Shown here piece by piece: positions 6,310 to 13,195 of a stretch of DNA of 15,544 nucleotides. The notes beneath the pieces are model-generated. The model ran no database searches. It had not been told where the DNA came from and was given only the letters and a program-made list of their open reading frames with translations. Position 1 is the first letter of the stretch; every line of letters starts with the position of its first letter. The stretch spans positions 1 to 15,544 of the forward strand of contig JAUMYD010000019.1 in the NCBI GenBank assembly GCA_030528765.1, written 5' to 3'. The position numbers and the translations under genes are program-made. The DNA is from Bacillota bacterium (GTDB lineage: Bacteria > Bacillota > Dehalobacteriia > UBA4068).

Positions 6310-6993
6310 TTAGATCTGCAGGGTATCCCCGGGGGCCAGCACTGCGCAGCGCTGGCCATTGGCAGCGATCTTCGCGCCAAAGGCCGCTGCATCCTGCTTG
6401 ATGGCAGGGAAAGTATCATAGTGCATGGGCACGATGGTGGTGGCGCCCAGCCACTGGGCAGCGACTACTGCATCCTCCGGCCCCATGGTGTAGAAATCCC
6501 CGATGGGCAGCAGGGCGCAATCCAGATCATAGCGGGAGAGCACAGCACGCATATCCCCGAAGAGGCCGGTATCCCCGGCGTGGTACAGCTTTTTGCCATC
6601 GCCGTTGATGATGAAGCCGCAGGCCACGCCGGCATAGCCAACGCCCTGCTCATCCTCAACAGTGCTGCCATGCCAGGCGGGAGTCATGCTGACAGAAACC
6701 CCTTTGATCTTCGCAGTGCCGCCGGTGTTAAATGCCACGGTATTGATGCCGCGTACATCCAGAGCCTTCAGCAGATCCACCTGCCCGGCCAGAATGGCTC
6801 CGCAATTTTTGGCAATGGCGAGCGCGTCCCCCAGATGGTCACTGTGTCCATGGGTGACGAGGATCACATCCGGGCGGGCATTTTCCACCTTGAGCTCACT
6901 CAGGGGGTTGCCGGTGATGAAAGGATCAATGAGAAATTCCACATCATTGCAGAACACGCTGAAGCAAGCATGTCCATGGTAAGTAATGCGCAT
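6310..6993 (-). CDS. Metal-dependent hydrolase, UPF0173 family (metallo-beta-lactamase fold)
   Basis: 227 residues, the family's usual length. Metallo-beta-lactamase fold with the dinuclear metal-site motif HGHSDH (48-53), an early YHGHACF block (5-11), WHGS near 124-127, HAGDTGLFGDM near 158-168, PIGDFYTMGPEDA near 182-194 and VPMHYDTFPAI near 208-218. All expected His/Asp ligands are present. Such proteins (including YtkL of Bacillus) are cytoplasmic hydrolases without a firmly known physiological substrate. The frame is open far upstream to 7224, but the ATG at 6993 has AAAGGAG 8 nt before it and begins with the conserved MRITYHGHA. It has its own promoter at 7027-7056. It lies 59 bp from the stop of the small membrane protein gene on the same strand. 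Confidence 0.94.
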   Translation of the reverse strand: MRITYHGHACFSVFCNDVEFLIDPFITGNPLSELKVENARPDVILVTHGHSDHLGDALAIAKNCGAILAGQVDLLKALDVRGINTVAFNTGGTAKIKGVSVSMTPAWHGSTVEDEQGVGYAGVACGFIINGDGKKLYHAGDTGLFGDMRAVLSRYDLDCALLPIGDFYTMGPEDAVVAAQWLGATTIVPMHYDTFPAIKQDAAAFGAKIAANGQRCAVLAPGDTLQI

Positions 6994-7026
6994 GGGGCGT
7001 TCTCCTTTGTTTTCAGGTTTTTTCAT

Positions 7027-7056
7027 AGTATAACACAGGCGGGGCCTGTAACTCAA
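7027..7056 (-). promoter_or_regulatory. Promoter of the UPF0173 gene with inverted repeat in spacer
   Basis: Minus strand: TTGAGT (7056-7051), 18-bp spacer, TATACT (7032-7027). A perfect inverted repeat, ACAGGC-GGG-GCCTGT (7035-7049), fills the spacer and could be an operator. The -35 overlaps the stop codon of the upstream small membrane protein gene. Confidence 0.6.
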
Positions 7057-7244
7057 CAATAAAGTAAAGCTACGATAAAAAGACCGAAGAGGGCCAGCCC
7101 TACCAGAACAGCAGGGGAGAGCATGAGGGAGATCAGCAACAGAAGGGCCACCACAAGCAGGACGATATTGGCCACATTGCTGAGGAAGCAGTGATCCACC
7201 GCCTTTGTGATATTGTTTTTGCATTTTTTTAAGAAGTCACCCAT
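7053..7244 (-). CDS. Small two-helix membrane protein, unknown function
   Basis: 63 residues, ATG at 7244 with GGAGG 6-7 nt upstream. A positively charged N-terminal part (MGDFLKKCKNNITKAVDHC) is followed by two hydrophobic helices (about 24-42 and 45-62) joined at LSPAV, ending in a terminal cysteine (LLYC). No lipobox or Sec cleavage site; it should sit in the membrane with the basic end in the cytoplasm. I recognise no family. Small hydrophobic proteins of this kind are often envelope-stress or transporter accessory proteins, and a hydrophobic toxin is possible, but nothing here decides. It is divergent from nth and just upstream of the UPF0173 gene, whose promoter overlaps its 3' end. Confidence 0.7.
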   Translation of the reverse strand: MGDFLKKCKNNITKAVDHCFLSNVANIVLLVVALLLLISLMLSPAVLVGLALFGLFIVALLYC

Positions 7245-7267
7245 AAAGCGCCTCCGGCATTTGGCTT

Positions 7268-7276
7268 TGCTACAAT
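7268..7276 (+). promoter_or_regulatory. Extended -10 promoter of nth
   Basis: TGC followed by TACAAT (7271-7276). No matching -35 at 16-18 bp. The predicted start is about 7283, giving a leader of 35-50 nt before nth. Confidence 0.45.
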
Positions 7277-7318
7277 ATACGCCGGGGAGAAAATAAAATT
7301 GCCAAATTTCGGCACAGG

Positions 7319-7954
7319 ATGTATACTGGATATATGGACAGACAAAAAGAGATCTTACGAATTTTAGAGGAGATCTATGGCGGCAGCCGCTCTGCGCTGG
7401 AATATGAGAGCGTGTACCAGCTGCTGGTGGCGGTCATCCTCTCCGCCCAGACCAATGATAAGCAGGTGAATAAGATCACCGCTAAGCTCTTTCAGCTCTA
7501 TCCGGACGCGGAAGCCATGTCCGCCCTGGAGCCGGAGGAGCTGGAGCCGCTGATCGCCACCTGCGGCCTGTATAAGAACAAGGCCAAGAACATTGTGGCC
7601 AGCAGCCGCATCCTCTGCCGGGAATACGGCGGAGTGGTGCCTGCGGATCGGGAAAAGCTGATGCAGCTGCCCGGCGTGGGCCGGAAAACCGCCAATGTGG
7701 TGCTGGCAGTGGGCTTTGGCATCCCTGCGCTGGCGGTGGATACCCATGTTCAGCGGGTCTCCAACCGGCTGGGGCTGGTGAAATCCACCACACCCGAGCA
7801 GACGGAGGCGCAGCTCTGCGCCCTGATCCCCGAGGAGCAGTGGCCGGACGCCCACCACTGGCTGATCTGGCATGGGCGGAAGCTCTGCGCGGCTCAGCGC
7901 CCCAAATGCGGGCAATGTCCCCTGGCCCAGCTCTGCCCCAGCGTGGTGGAGTAG
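7319..7954 (+). CDS. nth: Endonuclease III (DNA glycosylase/AP lyase)
   Basis: 211 residues from ATG 7319, or 206 from ATG 7334; neither start has a strong ribosome binding site. Removes oxidised pyrimidines from DNA and nicks the abasic site (base excision repair). The helix-hairpin-helix LPGVGRKTANVVL (about 118-130) contains catalytic Lys (K123), followed by VDTHVQRVSNRLGL with catalytic Asp (D141). The C-terminal [4Fe-4S] loop has Cys 190, 197, 200 and 206 in the standard C-x6-C-x2-C-x5-C spacing. LSAQTNDKQVN near 41-51 is the usual N-terminal block. Length and motifs are complete. It is divergent from the small membrane protein gene and is followed by a GC-rich terminator hairpin, so it is probably monocistronic. 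Confidence 0.97.
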   Translation: MYTGYMDRQKEILRILEEIYGGSRSALEYESVYQLLVAVILSAQTNDKQVNKITAKLFQLYPDAEAMSALEPEELEPLIATCGLYKNKAKNIVASSRILCREYGGVVPADREKLMQLPGVGRKTANVVLAVGFGIPALAVDTHVQRVSNRLGLVKSTTPEQTEAQLCALIPEEQWPDAHHWLIWHGRKLCAAQRPKCGQCPLAQLCPSVVE

Positions 7955-7984
7955 CTGCGGCTGTTTTCCTGTGCGTAAAAACCA

Positions 7985-8008
7985 AGGCCCCGGGGGAGAC
8001 CGGGGCCT
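7985..8008 (+). terminator. Terminator hairpin after nth
   Basis: AGGCCCCGG / CCGGGGCCT perfect 9-bp stem with a GGGAGA loop, followed by GTTTGGGGTGTGTTTTT. The T-tract is interrupted. It ends about 38 bp before the next start. Confidence 0.65.
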
Positions 8009-8046
8009 GTTTGGGGTGTGTTTTTCATGGGGAAGGAGGAAGCTGG

Positions 8047-8664
8047 ATGAAGCAGCTTTGGCAAAAGATCAGGGGAGATAAGCTTTACCTGACGAGTTTT
8101 ATCCTTCTGCTGCTGGCCTGGCTCCTGGGCTGCCTGCGGGTGGCCATTGTGGGCTGGGGATTCCTTTTCCTGGGTCTGCTCTTTCTGCTGGCTGCCTATG
8201 TTTTGCTGGCAATTCCCCTGCTCATCTGCCTGATCCTGCTGATTCGCCGCAAGTCCCCAAAGGCTCTTAAAGGCTTCCTGCTGGCTGCGGCTATCGTTTT
8301 TCTCCTGCCTTGGGCCCGCTGCTATGAGGAGGCCCGCTTTCAGCTGCTGCGTTTGCCTATGCAGATCGCTGCGGAGCAGATCATCCGGGAGCAGGGCAGC
8401 GCTTCCTTTTACGGAGAAGAGGTGCAGCTGCCGCCCCACTTTTTCCTGCTCTCCCGGGGTGGGCGCGTGAAATATTATGCACAGGATGACGTGGTTTTGT
8501 TTTACACGAACCCCGGCATCATCGACAATTATGCGGGCTATCTGTATTTCCCGGAGGAAAAGCAGCTTCCCGATGATTCCCCGGAGTTGCGGGATGGCTA
8601 TTACGATGGCTTGATTCGCTGCAAAGAAAAGGGCAGGCATTGGGTTTACGGCTCCTGGTCCTGA
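8047..8664 (+). CDS. Membrane protein of unknown function
   Basis: 205 residues from the ATG at 8047, which has AAGGAGG 7 nt upstream; the frame is open further back, but that part overlaps nth and the terminator. The first half has about four hydrophobic helices (near 13-30, 32-50, 50-66 and 75-90), with RRKSPKALKG as a basic cytoplasmic loop between the third and fourth. The C-terminal half (95-205) is soluble and rich in aromatic residues and Glu/Asp, with blocks such as REQGSASFYGEEVQLPPHFF and NPGIIDNYAGYLYFPEEKQL. It resembles the extracytoplasmic tails of uncharacterised clostridial membrane proteins, but I recognise no named family. It lies between two terminators and so is probably transcribed alone. 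Confidence 0.82.
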   Translation: MKQLWQKIRGDKLYLTSFILLLLAWLLGCLRVAIVGWGFLFLGLLFLLAAYVLLAIPLLICLILLIRRKSPKALKGFLLAAAIVFLLPWARCYEEARFQLLRLPMQIAAEQIIREQGSASFYGEEVQLPPHFFLLSRGGRVKYYAQDDVVLFYTNPGIIDNYAGYLYFPEEKQLPDDSPELRDGYYDGLIRCKEKGRHWVYGSWS

Positions 8665-8683
8665 AAACTTAAATTGCAAACCC

Positions 8684-8714
8684 AGAGGCTCCTGCAAGCA
8701 GGGGCCTCTTTTTT
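8684..8714 (+). terminator. Intrinsic terminator after the membrane protein gene
   Basis: AGAGGCTCCTGC pairs with GCAGGGGCCTCT (12 bp, one U-G wobble) over an AA junction, followed by a run of T (8709-8714). It starts 20 bp after the stop. Confidence 0.88.
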
Positions 8715-8752
8715 CATTTCAGGCAGAAATCCTTTTCCCCGCTCCTTTCATC

Positions 8753-8781
8753 TTGCATCCCGGACAGGAATCCGCTACAAT
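8753..8781 (+). promoter_or_regulatory. Promoter of the amidohydrolase gene
   Basis: TTGCAT (8753-8758), 17-bp spacer, TACAAT (8776-8781). The predicted start is near 8788, 31 nt before the ATG. Confidence 0.65.
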
Positions 8782-8818
8782 CAAGAAACAGAATCAAGAA
8801 AAACATGAGGTGATTCCT

Positions 8819-10414
8819 ATGAGAACGATATATTATAACGCAGAGGTCTATACAGGGGAGCTCCCCCTGCAGCAGGCCTTTCTTGTGGAGGATGAGAAAT
8901 TCTCCTTTGTTGGAACGAATGAAGAAGCCCTCTCTCAGGAAGCGGATGTCCGCATCGATCTGGGCGGGGCTTTTGTCTGCGCAGGCTTTAACGACAGCCA
9001 TATGCACCTGCTCAATTACGGGCAGGCGCTCAGCATCGCCCCCCTGGCGGAGCATACCGGCTCCCTGGCGGAGATGCTGGACTGCCTTTCCCGGACGAAG
9101 CCCGGCCGCGGCGGCTGGATCCTGGGTCGGGGCTGGAATCAGGATCATTTTTCTGATGTGCAGCGCATGCCCAATCGCTGGGATCTGGACAAGGTCTCTC
9201 TGGAGCATCCTGTCTGCGCCACCCGCGCCTGCGGACATGCCCTCTCGGTGAACAGCAAGGCCCTGGAGCTGCTGAACATCAGCGGGGATACGCCCCAGAT
9301 CAGCGGCGGGGAGATCGTCATGGAAAACGGCCAGCCCAACGGCATCTTTTTTGATAACGCCATGGAGCTGGTGCTTCCCGCCATTCCCCCGCCGGACAAG
9401 GCAGAGCTGAAGGAGATGCTGCGGGCGGCTTACCGGGGCTTGAATGCCTATGGCATCACCAGCTGCCAGAGTGATGATTACTGCGTCTTCCAGAATCTGC
9501 CCTGGCAGAGCGTGAACGAAGCCTATCGGGAGCTGGAAGCCGCCGGGGAAAGCACAGTCCGCGTCTATGAGCAGGCCAATTTCACCAATATCGAGGCTCT
9601 GCGGGAATTCGTGGAGTCCGGGAACAAGAGTGGCAGCGGTTCGGAGCTCTTCCGCATCGGCCCCCTGAAGCTGCTGGGGGACGGCGCTTTGGGCGCCCGC
9701 ACCGCCTATCTCAGCCAGCCCTATGGGGATGCGCCGGAGACCCGGGGTCTGAGCGTTTTCACGCCGGAGGAATTCGATCAGCTGATCGGCTATGCCCATG
9801 CGCAGGGCATGCAGGTGGCGGTGCATTGTATAGGTGACGCCTGCTTGGAGCTGGTGCTGAACAGCATCGAAAAGGCGCTGGCCGCGAACCCGCGGGAGGA
9901 TCATCGCCACGGCATTGTGCATTGCCAGATCACCCGTCCGGAGCAGCTGGAACGCATTGCAAAGGCGAAGCTGCATGTGTACGCCCAGAGCATCTTTTTG
10001 GATTATGATATTCACATCGTGGAGCAGCGGGTGGGCAAGGTTCTGATGGAAAGCAGCTATCGCTGGAAAACGCTGCTGCGCAAAGGCGCGACAGTCAGCA
10101 ATGGCAGCGATTGCCCGGTGGAGCTGCCGGATGTGCTGGCCGGGATGCAGTGCGCCGTCAGCCGCTGCGATCTTCGGGGGAAGGGCCCCTACCTGCCGGA
10201 GGAGGCCTTCACGGTGCAGGAAGCCCTGGACAGCTACACCCTCTTCGCCGCCTGGGCCAGCTTTGATGAGCATAAAAAGGGACGCATCCTCCCGGGGATG
10301 CTGGCGGATTTCGTGGTGCTGGGGCGGAACCCCTTTGCCACGCCGGTGCAGGAATTGAAGGGCATCCCCGTTCTTCAGACTTACCTGGGCGGGAAGCAGG
10401 TCTTTGCCGGGTAG
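8819..10414 (+). CDS. Amidohydrolase family protein (YtcJ/Amidohydro_3 type)
   Basis: 531 residues, usual for the family. The ATG at 8819 has GAGGTGA 6 nt upstream; the open frame begins earlier, at 8753, but that lies in the promoter. TIM-barrel metal-dependent hydrolase with HMH in FNDSHMHL (H61, H63) as first metal ligands, PLKLLGDGALGARTAYL near 281-297 (the family's K/DG block), VAVHCIGD near 339-346 and RHGIVHCQIT near 369-378 (His ligands), and SNGSDCPVEL near 427-436 (catalytic Asp). The C-terminal GRILPGMLADFVVLGRNPF is the usual return to the N-terminal beta-sandwich. Members hydrolyse amides and related bonds of mostly unknown substrates; N-substituted formamides are one known case. 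No signal peptide. Substrate cannot be told here. Monocistronic, convergent with the pyrophosphatase gene. Confidence 0.93.
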   Translation: MRTIYYNAEVYTGELPLQQAFLVEDEKFSFVGTNEEALSQEADVRIDLGGAFVCAGFNDSHMHLLNYGQALSIAPLAEHTGSLAEMLDCLSRTKPGRGGWILGRGWNQDHFSDVQRMPNRWDLDKVSLEHPVCATRACGHALSVNSKALELLNISGDTPQISGGEIVMENGQPNGIFFDNAMELVLPAIPPPDKAELKEMLRAAYRGLNAYGITSCQSDDYCVFQNLPWQSVNEAYRELEAAGESTVRVYEQANFTNIEALREFVESGNKSGSGSELFRIGPLKLLGDGALGARTAYLSQPYGDAPETRGLSVFTPEEFDQLIGYAHAQGMQVAVHCIGDACLELVLNSIEKALAANPREDHRHGIVHCQITRPEQLERIAKAKLHVYAQSIFLDYDIHIVEQRVGKVLMESSYRWKTLLRKGATVSNGSDCPVELPDVLAGMQCAVSRCDLRGKGPYLPEEAFTVQEALDSYTLFAAWASFDEHKKGRILPGMLADFVVLGRNPFATPVQELKGIPVLQTYLGGKQVFAG

Positions 10415-10416
10415 AG

Positions 10417-10520
10417 CAGGCCCTTCCTGCGCGGAAGGGGCGAAAGAGAGAATTCTGTGCAGCCGGCACAGCTATTTTGCGGCTGCCGCAGCTCCTCTAT
10501 AGCCGCGGCTGTATTTCCTT
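10417..10520. other. Cluster of short inverted repeats in the convergent gap
   Basis: Four small stems in about 100 bp: CCCTTCC/GGAAGGG (about 10420-10439), CTGTGC/GCACAG (about 10455-10471), GCGGC/GCCGC (about 10479-10489) and the self-complementary AGCCGCGGCT (10501-10510). No T-run follows any of them. They lie between the amidohydrolase stop and the shared terminator, with no coding signal. Confidence 0.4.
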
Positions 10521-10554
10521 TGATGAAGTTCAAACGAAGAAATTCAAGCTACGC

Positions 10555-10594
10555 AAAAGAGGCGATCCCCTGAATCGGGATCGCCTCTTTTTTT
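10555..10594. terminator. Shared bidirectional terminator
   Basis: Perfect 14-bp stem (10556-10569 with 10577-10590; arms AAAGAGGCGATCCC and complement) with a 7-nt loop. Seven T follow on the plus strand, while the minus strand has four T. It ends the amidohydrolase transcript and probably the convergent pyrophosphatase transcript. Confidence 0.9.
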
Positions 10595-10628
10595 CTGCCG
10601 TTTTTACGAAAAGCAACCGCTTATTCGA

Positions 10629-12725
10629 TTAAAAGATGTGGAATTTGACCACCAGGGAAGCAAAAACGATGGAGACCATGGAAAGCAGCTTGATGAGAAT
10701 GTTGATGGAGGGGCCGGAGGTATCCTTGAAGGGGTCGCCTACGGTATCGCCCACCACACCTGCCTTGTGGCAGTCAGAGCCCTTTCCGCCGAAATGGCCG
10801 CTTTCGATATACTTTTTGGCGTTATCCCAGGCGCCGCCGGAATTGGCCATGAAGATGGCCAGCAGGAAGCCGGTTGCCAGGGAGCCGCCCAGCATGCCCA
10901 CGACGCCGTTATAGCCCAGCACCAGGCCGACCACCACCGGGACCACGATGCCGATCAGGGTGGGCAGGATCATCTCTTTCAGGGAAGCTTTCACGCAGAG
11001 GTCAACGCAGCTGGCATAATCTGCCTCTGCCTTGCCTTCCATCAGGCCGCTGATCTCCCGGAACTGGCGGCGAACCTCCACCACCACGCTCTGGGCAGCA
11101 CGGCCCACGGAATTCATGGTCAGCGCAGCGAAGATAAAGGGCAGGCAGGCCCCGATCAGCAGGCCCACCAGAACAGTTGGGTTCATCAGGCTCAGATCCA
11201 GCACGATCTCCGGATCGATCTGCTGCAGCTTTTCCACATAGTTGGCGATCAGCGCCAGGGCAGTCAGAGCAGCAGAGCCAATGGCAAAGCCCTTGCCCGT
11301 GGCGGCGGTGGTGTTCCCCAGGGAATCCAGAGCGTCAGTGCGCTTGCGCACCTCCGGGGGCAGGCCGGCCATCTCCGCGATACCCCCGGCATTGTCGGCC
11401 ACCGGGCCGTAGGCATCCGTAGCCAGGGTGATGCCCAGGGTGGAGAGCATGCCCACCGCGGCCAGCGCAATGCCGTAGAGGCCGCGGGTGGTATCCTCTG
11501 CACCGCCGGAGAGGAAGTAGGAGAGCAGGATGCAGAGGGAGACGATGATGATGGGCAGGGCAGTGGAGAGCATGCCCAGGCCAATGCCGCCGATGATGAT
11601 GGTGGCAGAGCCGGTCTCAGAAGTCTTTGCCAGCTTCTGGGTGGGTTTATAGGTGTCAGAGGTGCAATATTCAGTGCTCATGCCGATGAACACACCGGCC
11701 AGCAGACCGGAGAGAATGGCGAAATAGATGCCGATGAAATCCGGCCCCAGAATGAACCAGACCAGCGGCAGAGCGCAGATGGCAATGAGGAGGGCGCTGA
11801 AATTCGTGCCCTTCCGCAGGGCCTTCAGCAGGGAGGATTGGCTGGCATCCTCCTTGGTCCGCACCAGATAGCTGCCGATGATGGAGGCGATCACACCGAT
11901 GGCGGCCAGGGCAAGGGGGATGGCCAGCGCGCTGATCCGATCCACCGTGGGCACCTTGTTGAAGGCCACCACGCCCAGGGCGCAGGCAGAGATCACGGAG
12001 CCTACATAGGATTCGTAAAGATCCGCACCCATGCCGGCTACATCACCTACGTTAACGCCCACATTGTCCGCGATGACCGCCGGGTTCCGGGGGTCATCCT
12101 CCGGGATGCCGGCCTCTACCTTGCCTACCAGGTCAGCGCCTACATCAGCAGCCTTGGTGAAGATGCCGCCGCCCACACGGGCGAAGAGCGCCATGGAGGA
12201 GGCACCCAGGCTGAAGGTGATCATGGTGGCGGTGATCTCTTCCACAGGAAGCTGGAAGGCGTATTTCAGCAGCAGATACCAAAGGGAGATATCCAGCAGG
12301 CCCAAGCCCACCACGGTGAAGCCCATGACGGAGCCGGCAGAAAAGGCTACCCGCAGGCCCTGATTCAGGCTGCCCCGGCAGGCATTTGCAGTGCGGGAAT
12401 TGGCCCTGGTGGCAATATTCATGCCCACATAGCCGGAAAGGGCGGAGAAAAAGCCGCCGGAGATGAAGGCGAAAGGCACGAACCAGCTCAGCAGGTCAAG
12501 CATGGCCAGAATACCCAGAAGGATAAACATGCCGATGAAAAAGACGGAAACGATGCTGTATTGCCGTTTCAGATAGGCTTTTGCGCCGGTTCGGATGGAA
12601 GCGGCGATTTTTTTCATCTGATCTGTACCCTCGGAAAAGCGCAGGACTTTTCGGCCTGTCAAGGCGGCAAAAAGCAGCGCGATGATGGCGCCCAGCAGAG
12701 AGAAGAGAACCAAATACGTATCCAT
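10629..12725 (-). CDS. hppA: Membrane-bound (K+-stimulated) pyrophosphatase, ion-pumping
   Basis: 698 residues, about 16 transmembrane helices, the family's usual size. Hydrolyses cytoplasmic PPi and pumps H+ and/or Na+ out. Substrate-site blocks: DVGADLVGKVEAGIPEDDPRN (about 195-214), IADNVGVNVGDVAGMGADLYES (218-239), DAYGPVADNAGG (about 437-448) and the C-terminal GDTVGDPFKDTSGPS. GNTTAATGKG (470-479) has the Ala and Gly that mark K+-dependent enzymes (K+-independent ones have Lys and Thr). Glu238 in ADLYES is at the position seen in Na+-pumping members, so Na+ transport is likely but inferred. Unusual: residue 224 is Val (GTT) where the motif DNVGDNVGD has Asp. ATG at 12725 has AGGAGG 7 nt upstream. 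Its promoter overlaps the palindrome at 12853-12895, giving a leader of about 150 nt. Confidence 0.96.
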   Translation of the reverse strand: MDTYLVLFSLLGAIIALLFAALTGRKVLRFSEGTDQMKKIAASIRTGAKAYLKRQYSIVSVFFIGMFILLGILAMLDLLSWFVPFAFISGGFFSALSGYVGMNIATRANSRTANACRGSLNQGLRVAFSAGSVMGFTVVGLGLLDISLWYLLLKYAFQLPVEEITATMITFSLGASSMALFARVGGGIFTKAADVGADLVGKVEAGIPEDDPRNPAVIADNVGVNVGDVAGMGADLYESYVGSVISACALGVVAFNKVPTVDRISALAIPLALAAIGVIASIIGSYLVRTKEDASQSSLLKALRKGTNFSALLIAICALPLVWFILGPDFIGIYFAILSGLLAGVFIGMSTEYCTSDTYKPTQKLAKTSETGSATIIIGGIGLGMLSTALPIIIVSLCILLSYFLSGGAEDTTRGLYGIALAAVGMLSTLGITLATDAYGPVADNAGGIAEMAGLPPEVRKRTDALDSLGNTTAATGKGFAIGSAALTALALIANYVEKLQQIDPEIVLDLSLMNPTVLVGLLIGACLPFIFAALTMNSVGRAAQSVVVEVRRQFREISGLMEGKAEADYASCVDLCVKASLKEMILPTLIGIVVPVVVGLVLGYNGVVGMLGGSLATGFLLAIFMANSGGAWDNAKKYIESGHFGGKGSDCHKAGVVGDTVGDPFKDTSGPSINILIKLLSMVSIVFASLVVKFHIF

Positions 12726-12852
12726 TCCTGGACCTCCTTTGATGCGGATTCTGGCAAGCGGCTTGCAAAAAATAAATTAACCCAAAAAACGTTTTTTCTT
12801 TCAGGCAGGAAATCCTTCTCCTGCGTGGAGAATCTTTTTTGAATAAATAAAA

Positions 12853-12895
12853 TTGATATATAATTTTTTATTGATAATAAAAAATTATATATCAA
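12853..12895. repeat. Perfect AT-only palindrome, 20-bp arms, 3-bp centre
   Basis: 12853-12872 is the exact reverse complement of 12876-12895, around GAT. Each arm begins with TTGATATATAAT, so a TATAAT lies on each strand (12859-12864 plus, 12884-12889 minus). It is too AT-rich for a normal terminator and no T-run follows in the plus direction. It may form a cruciform or be a binding site between divergent genes. Confidence 0.85.
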
Positions 12896-12912
12896 AAATC
12901 AAAAAAAAGCAA
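12884..12912 (-). promoter_or_regulatory. Likely hppA promoter
   Basis: Minus strand: TTGCTT (12912-12907), 17-bp spacer, TATAAT (12889-12884). The -10 and spacer lie in one arm of the palindrome, and the start near 12877 falls at its centre. Confidence 0.6.
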
Positions 12913-12925
12913 CTGCCGCTTTCTC

Positions 12926-12943
12926 CTGCCGGTGCGCCGGCAG
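12926..12943. repeat. CTGCCGG-TGCG-CCGGCAG hairpin
   Basis: Perfect 7-bp stem with a TGCG (UNCG-type) loop. Its 14-nt core GCCGGTGCGCCGGC occurs in opposite orientation at 1753-1766. No T-run follows on the plus strand. On the minus strand a T-run appears only about 20 nt later, so it is a weak terminator at best. Confidence 0.5.
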
Positions 12944-13091
12944 AGGGAGCAGGAGCCGACAGAGCCGAAGGGCTGCGGGAAGAATAAAGTATTCTCGTTG
13001 TTTTTCTTTCCCTGGCTGTCCATTAACAGTATTTTATATGTGTTCCTGCCGATATTCATAAAAATAATAGTAAAAAATCCTCTGGCAGGGC

Positions 13092-13119
13092 TTGACACAG
13101 CTTTTTTTTTTGCTACCAT
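13092..13119 (+). promoter_or_regulatory. Promoter of the serine operon
   Basis: Consensus TTGACA (13092-13097), 16-bp spacer with a run of ten T, TGC then TACCAT (13114-13119), an extended -10. The predicted start is near 13126, about 70 nt before the Cys-rich gene. No T-box (no AGGGTGGNACCGCG block) or known riboswitch is visible. Confidence 0.6.
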
Positions 13120-13195
13120 TGTATATAGGGTCGTTCGTATAGAATAGTGAACGTTCCCGGCTTTTCTATGGAATCCGCAGAAATGAGGTGTTGTG

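Larger units (their letters stand above)
12726..13195. other. 470-bp gap between hppA and the serine operon
   Basis: No open frame with a ribosome binding site. From left to right it holds the hppA leader (with TTCTCC/GGAGAA, AAAAAACGTTTTTT and GCAAG/CTTGC hairpins on the minus strand), the 43-nt AT palindrome, the hppA promoter, a GC-rich UNCG-type hairpin, then A/T-rich sequence and the serine-operon promoter. A CGTTC/GAACG inverted repeat lies at about 13132-13153, just past the serine promoter. Confidence 0.6.

Noticed and set aside
8714..10273. Long minus-strand open frame (519 codons) opposite the amidohydrolase
   Set aside because: Antisense shadow; it covers the amidohydrolase promoter, and its composition is not protein-like.
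10638..12842. Very long plus-strand open frame (734 codons) opposite the pyrophosphatase gene
   Set aside because: It is the antisense shadow of a GC-rich gene: dominated by Gly, His, Gln and Ala, without domains or a ribosome binding site, while the minus strand encodes a complete pyrophosphatase.
13132..13153. LexA box near the serine promoter
   Set aside because: CGTTC and GAACG are inverted but in the wrong orientation and spacing for the Gram-positive consensus GAAC-N4-GTTC.
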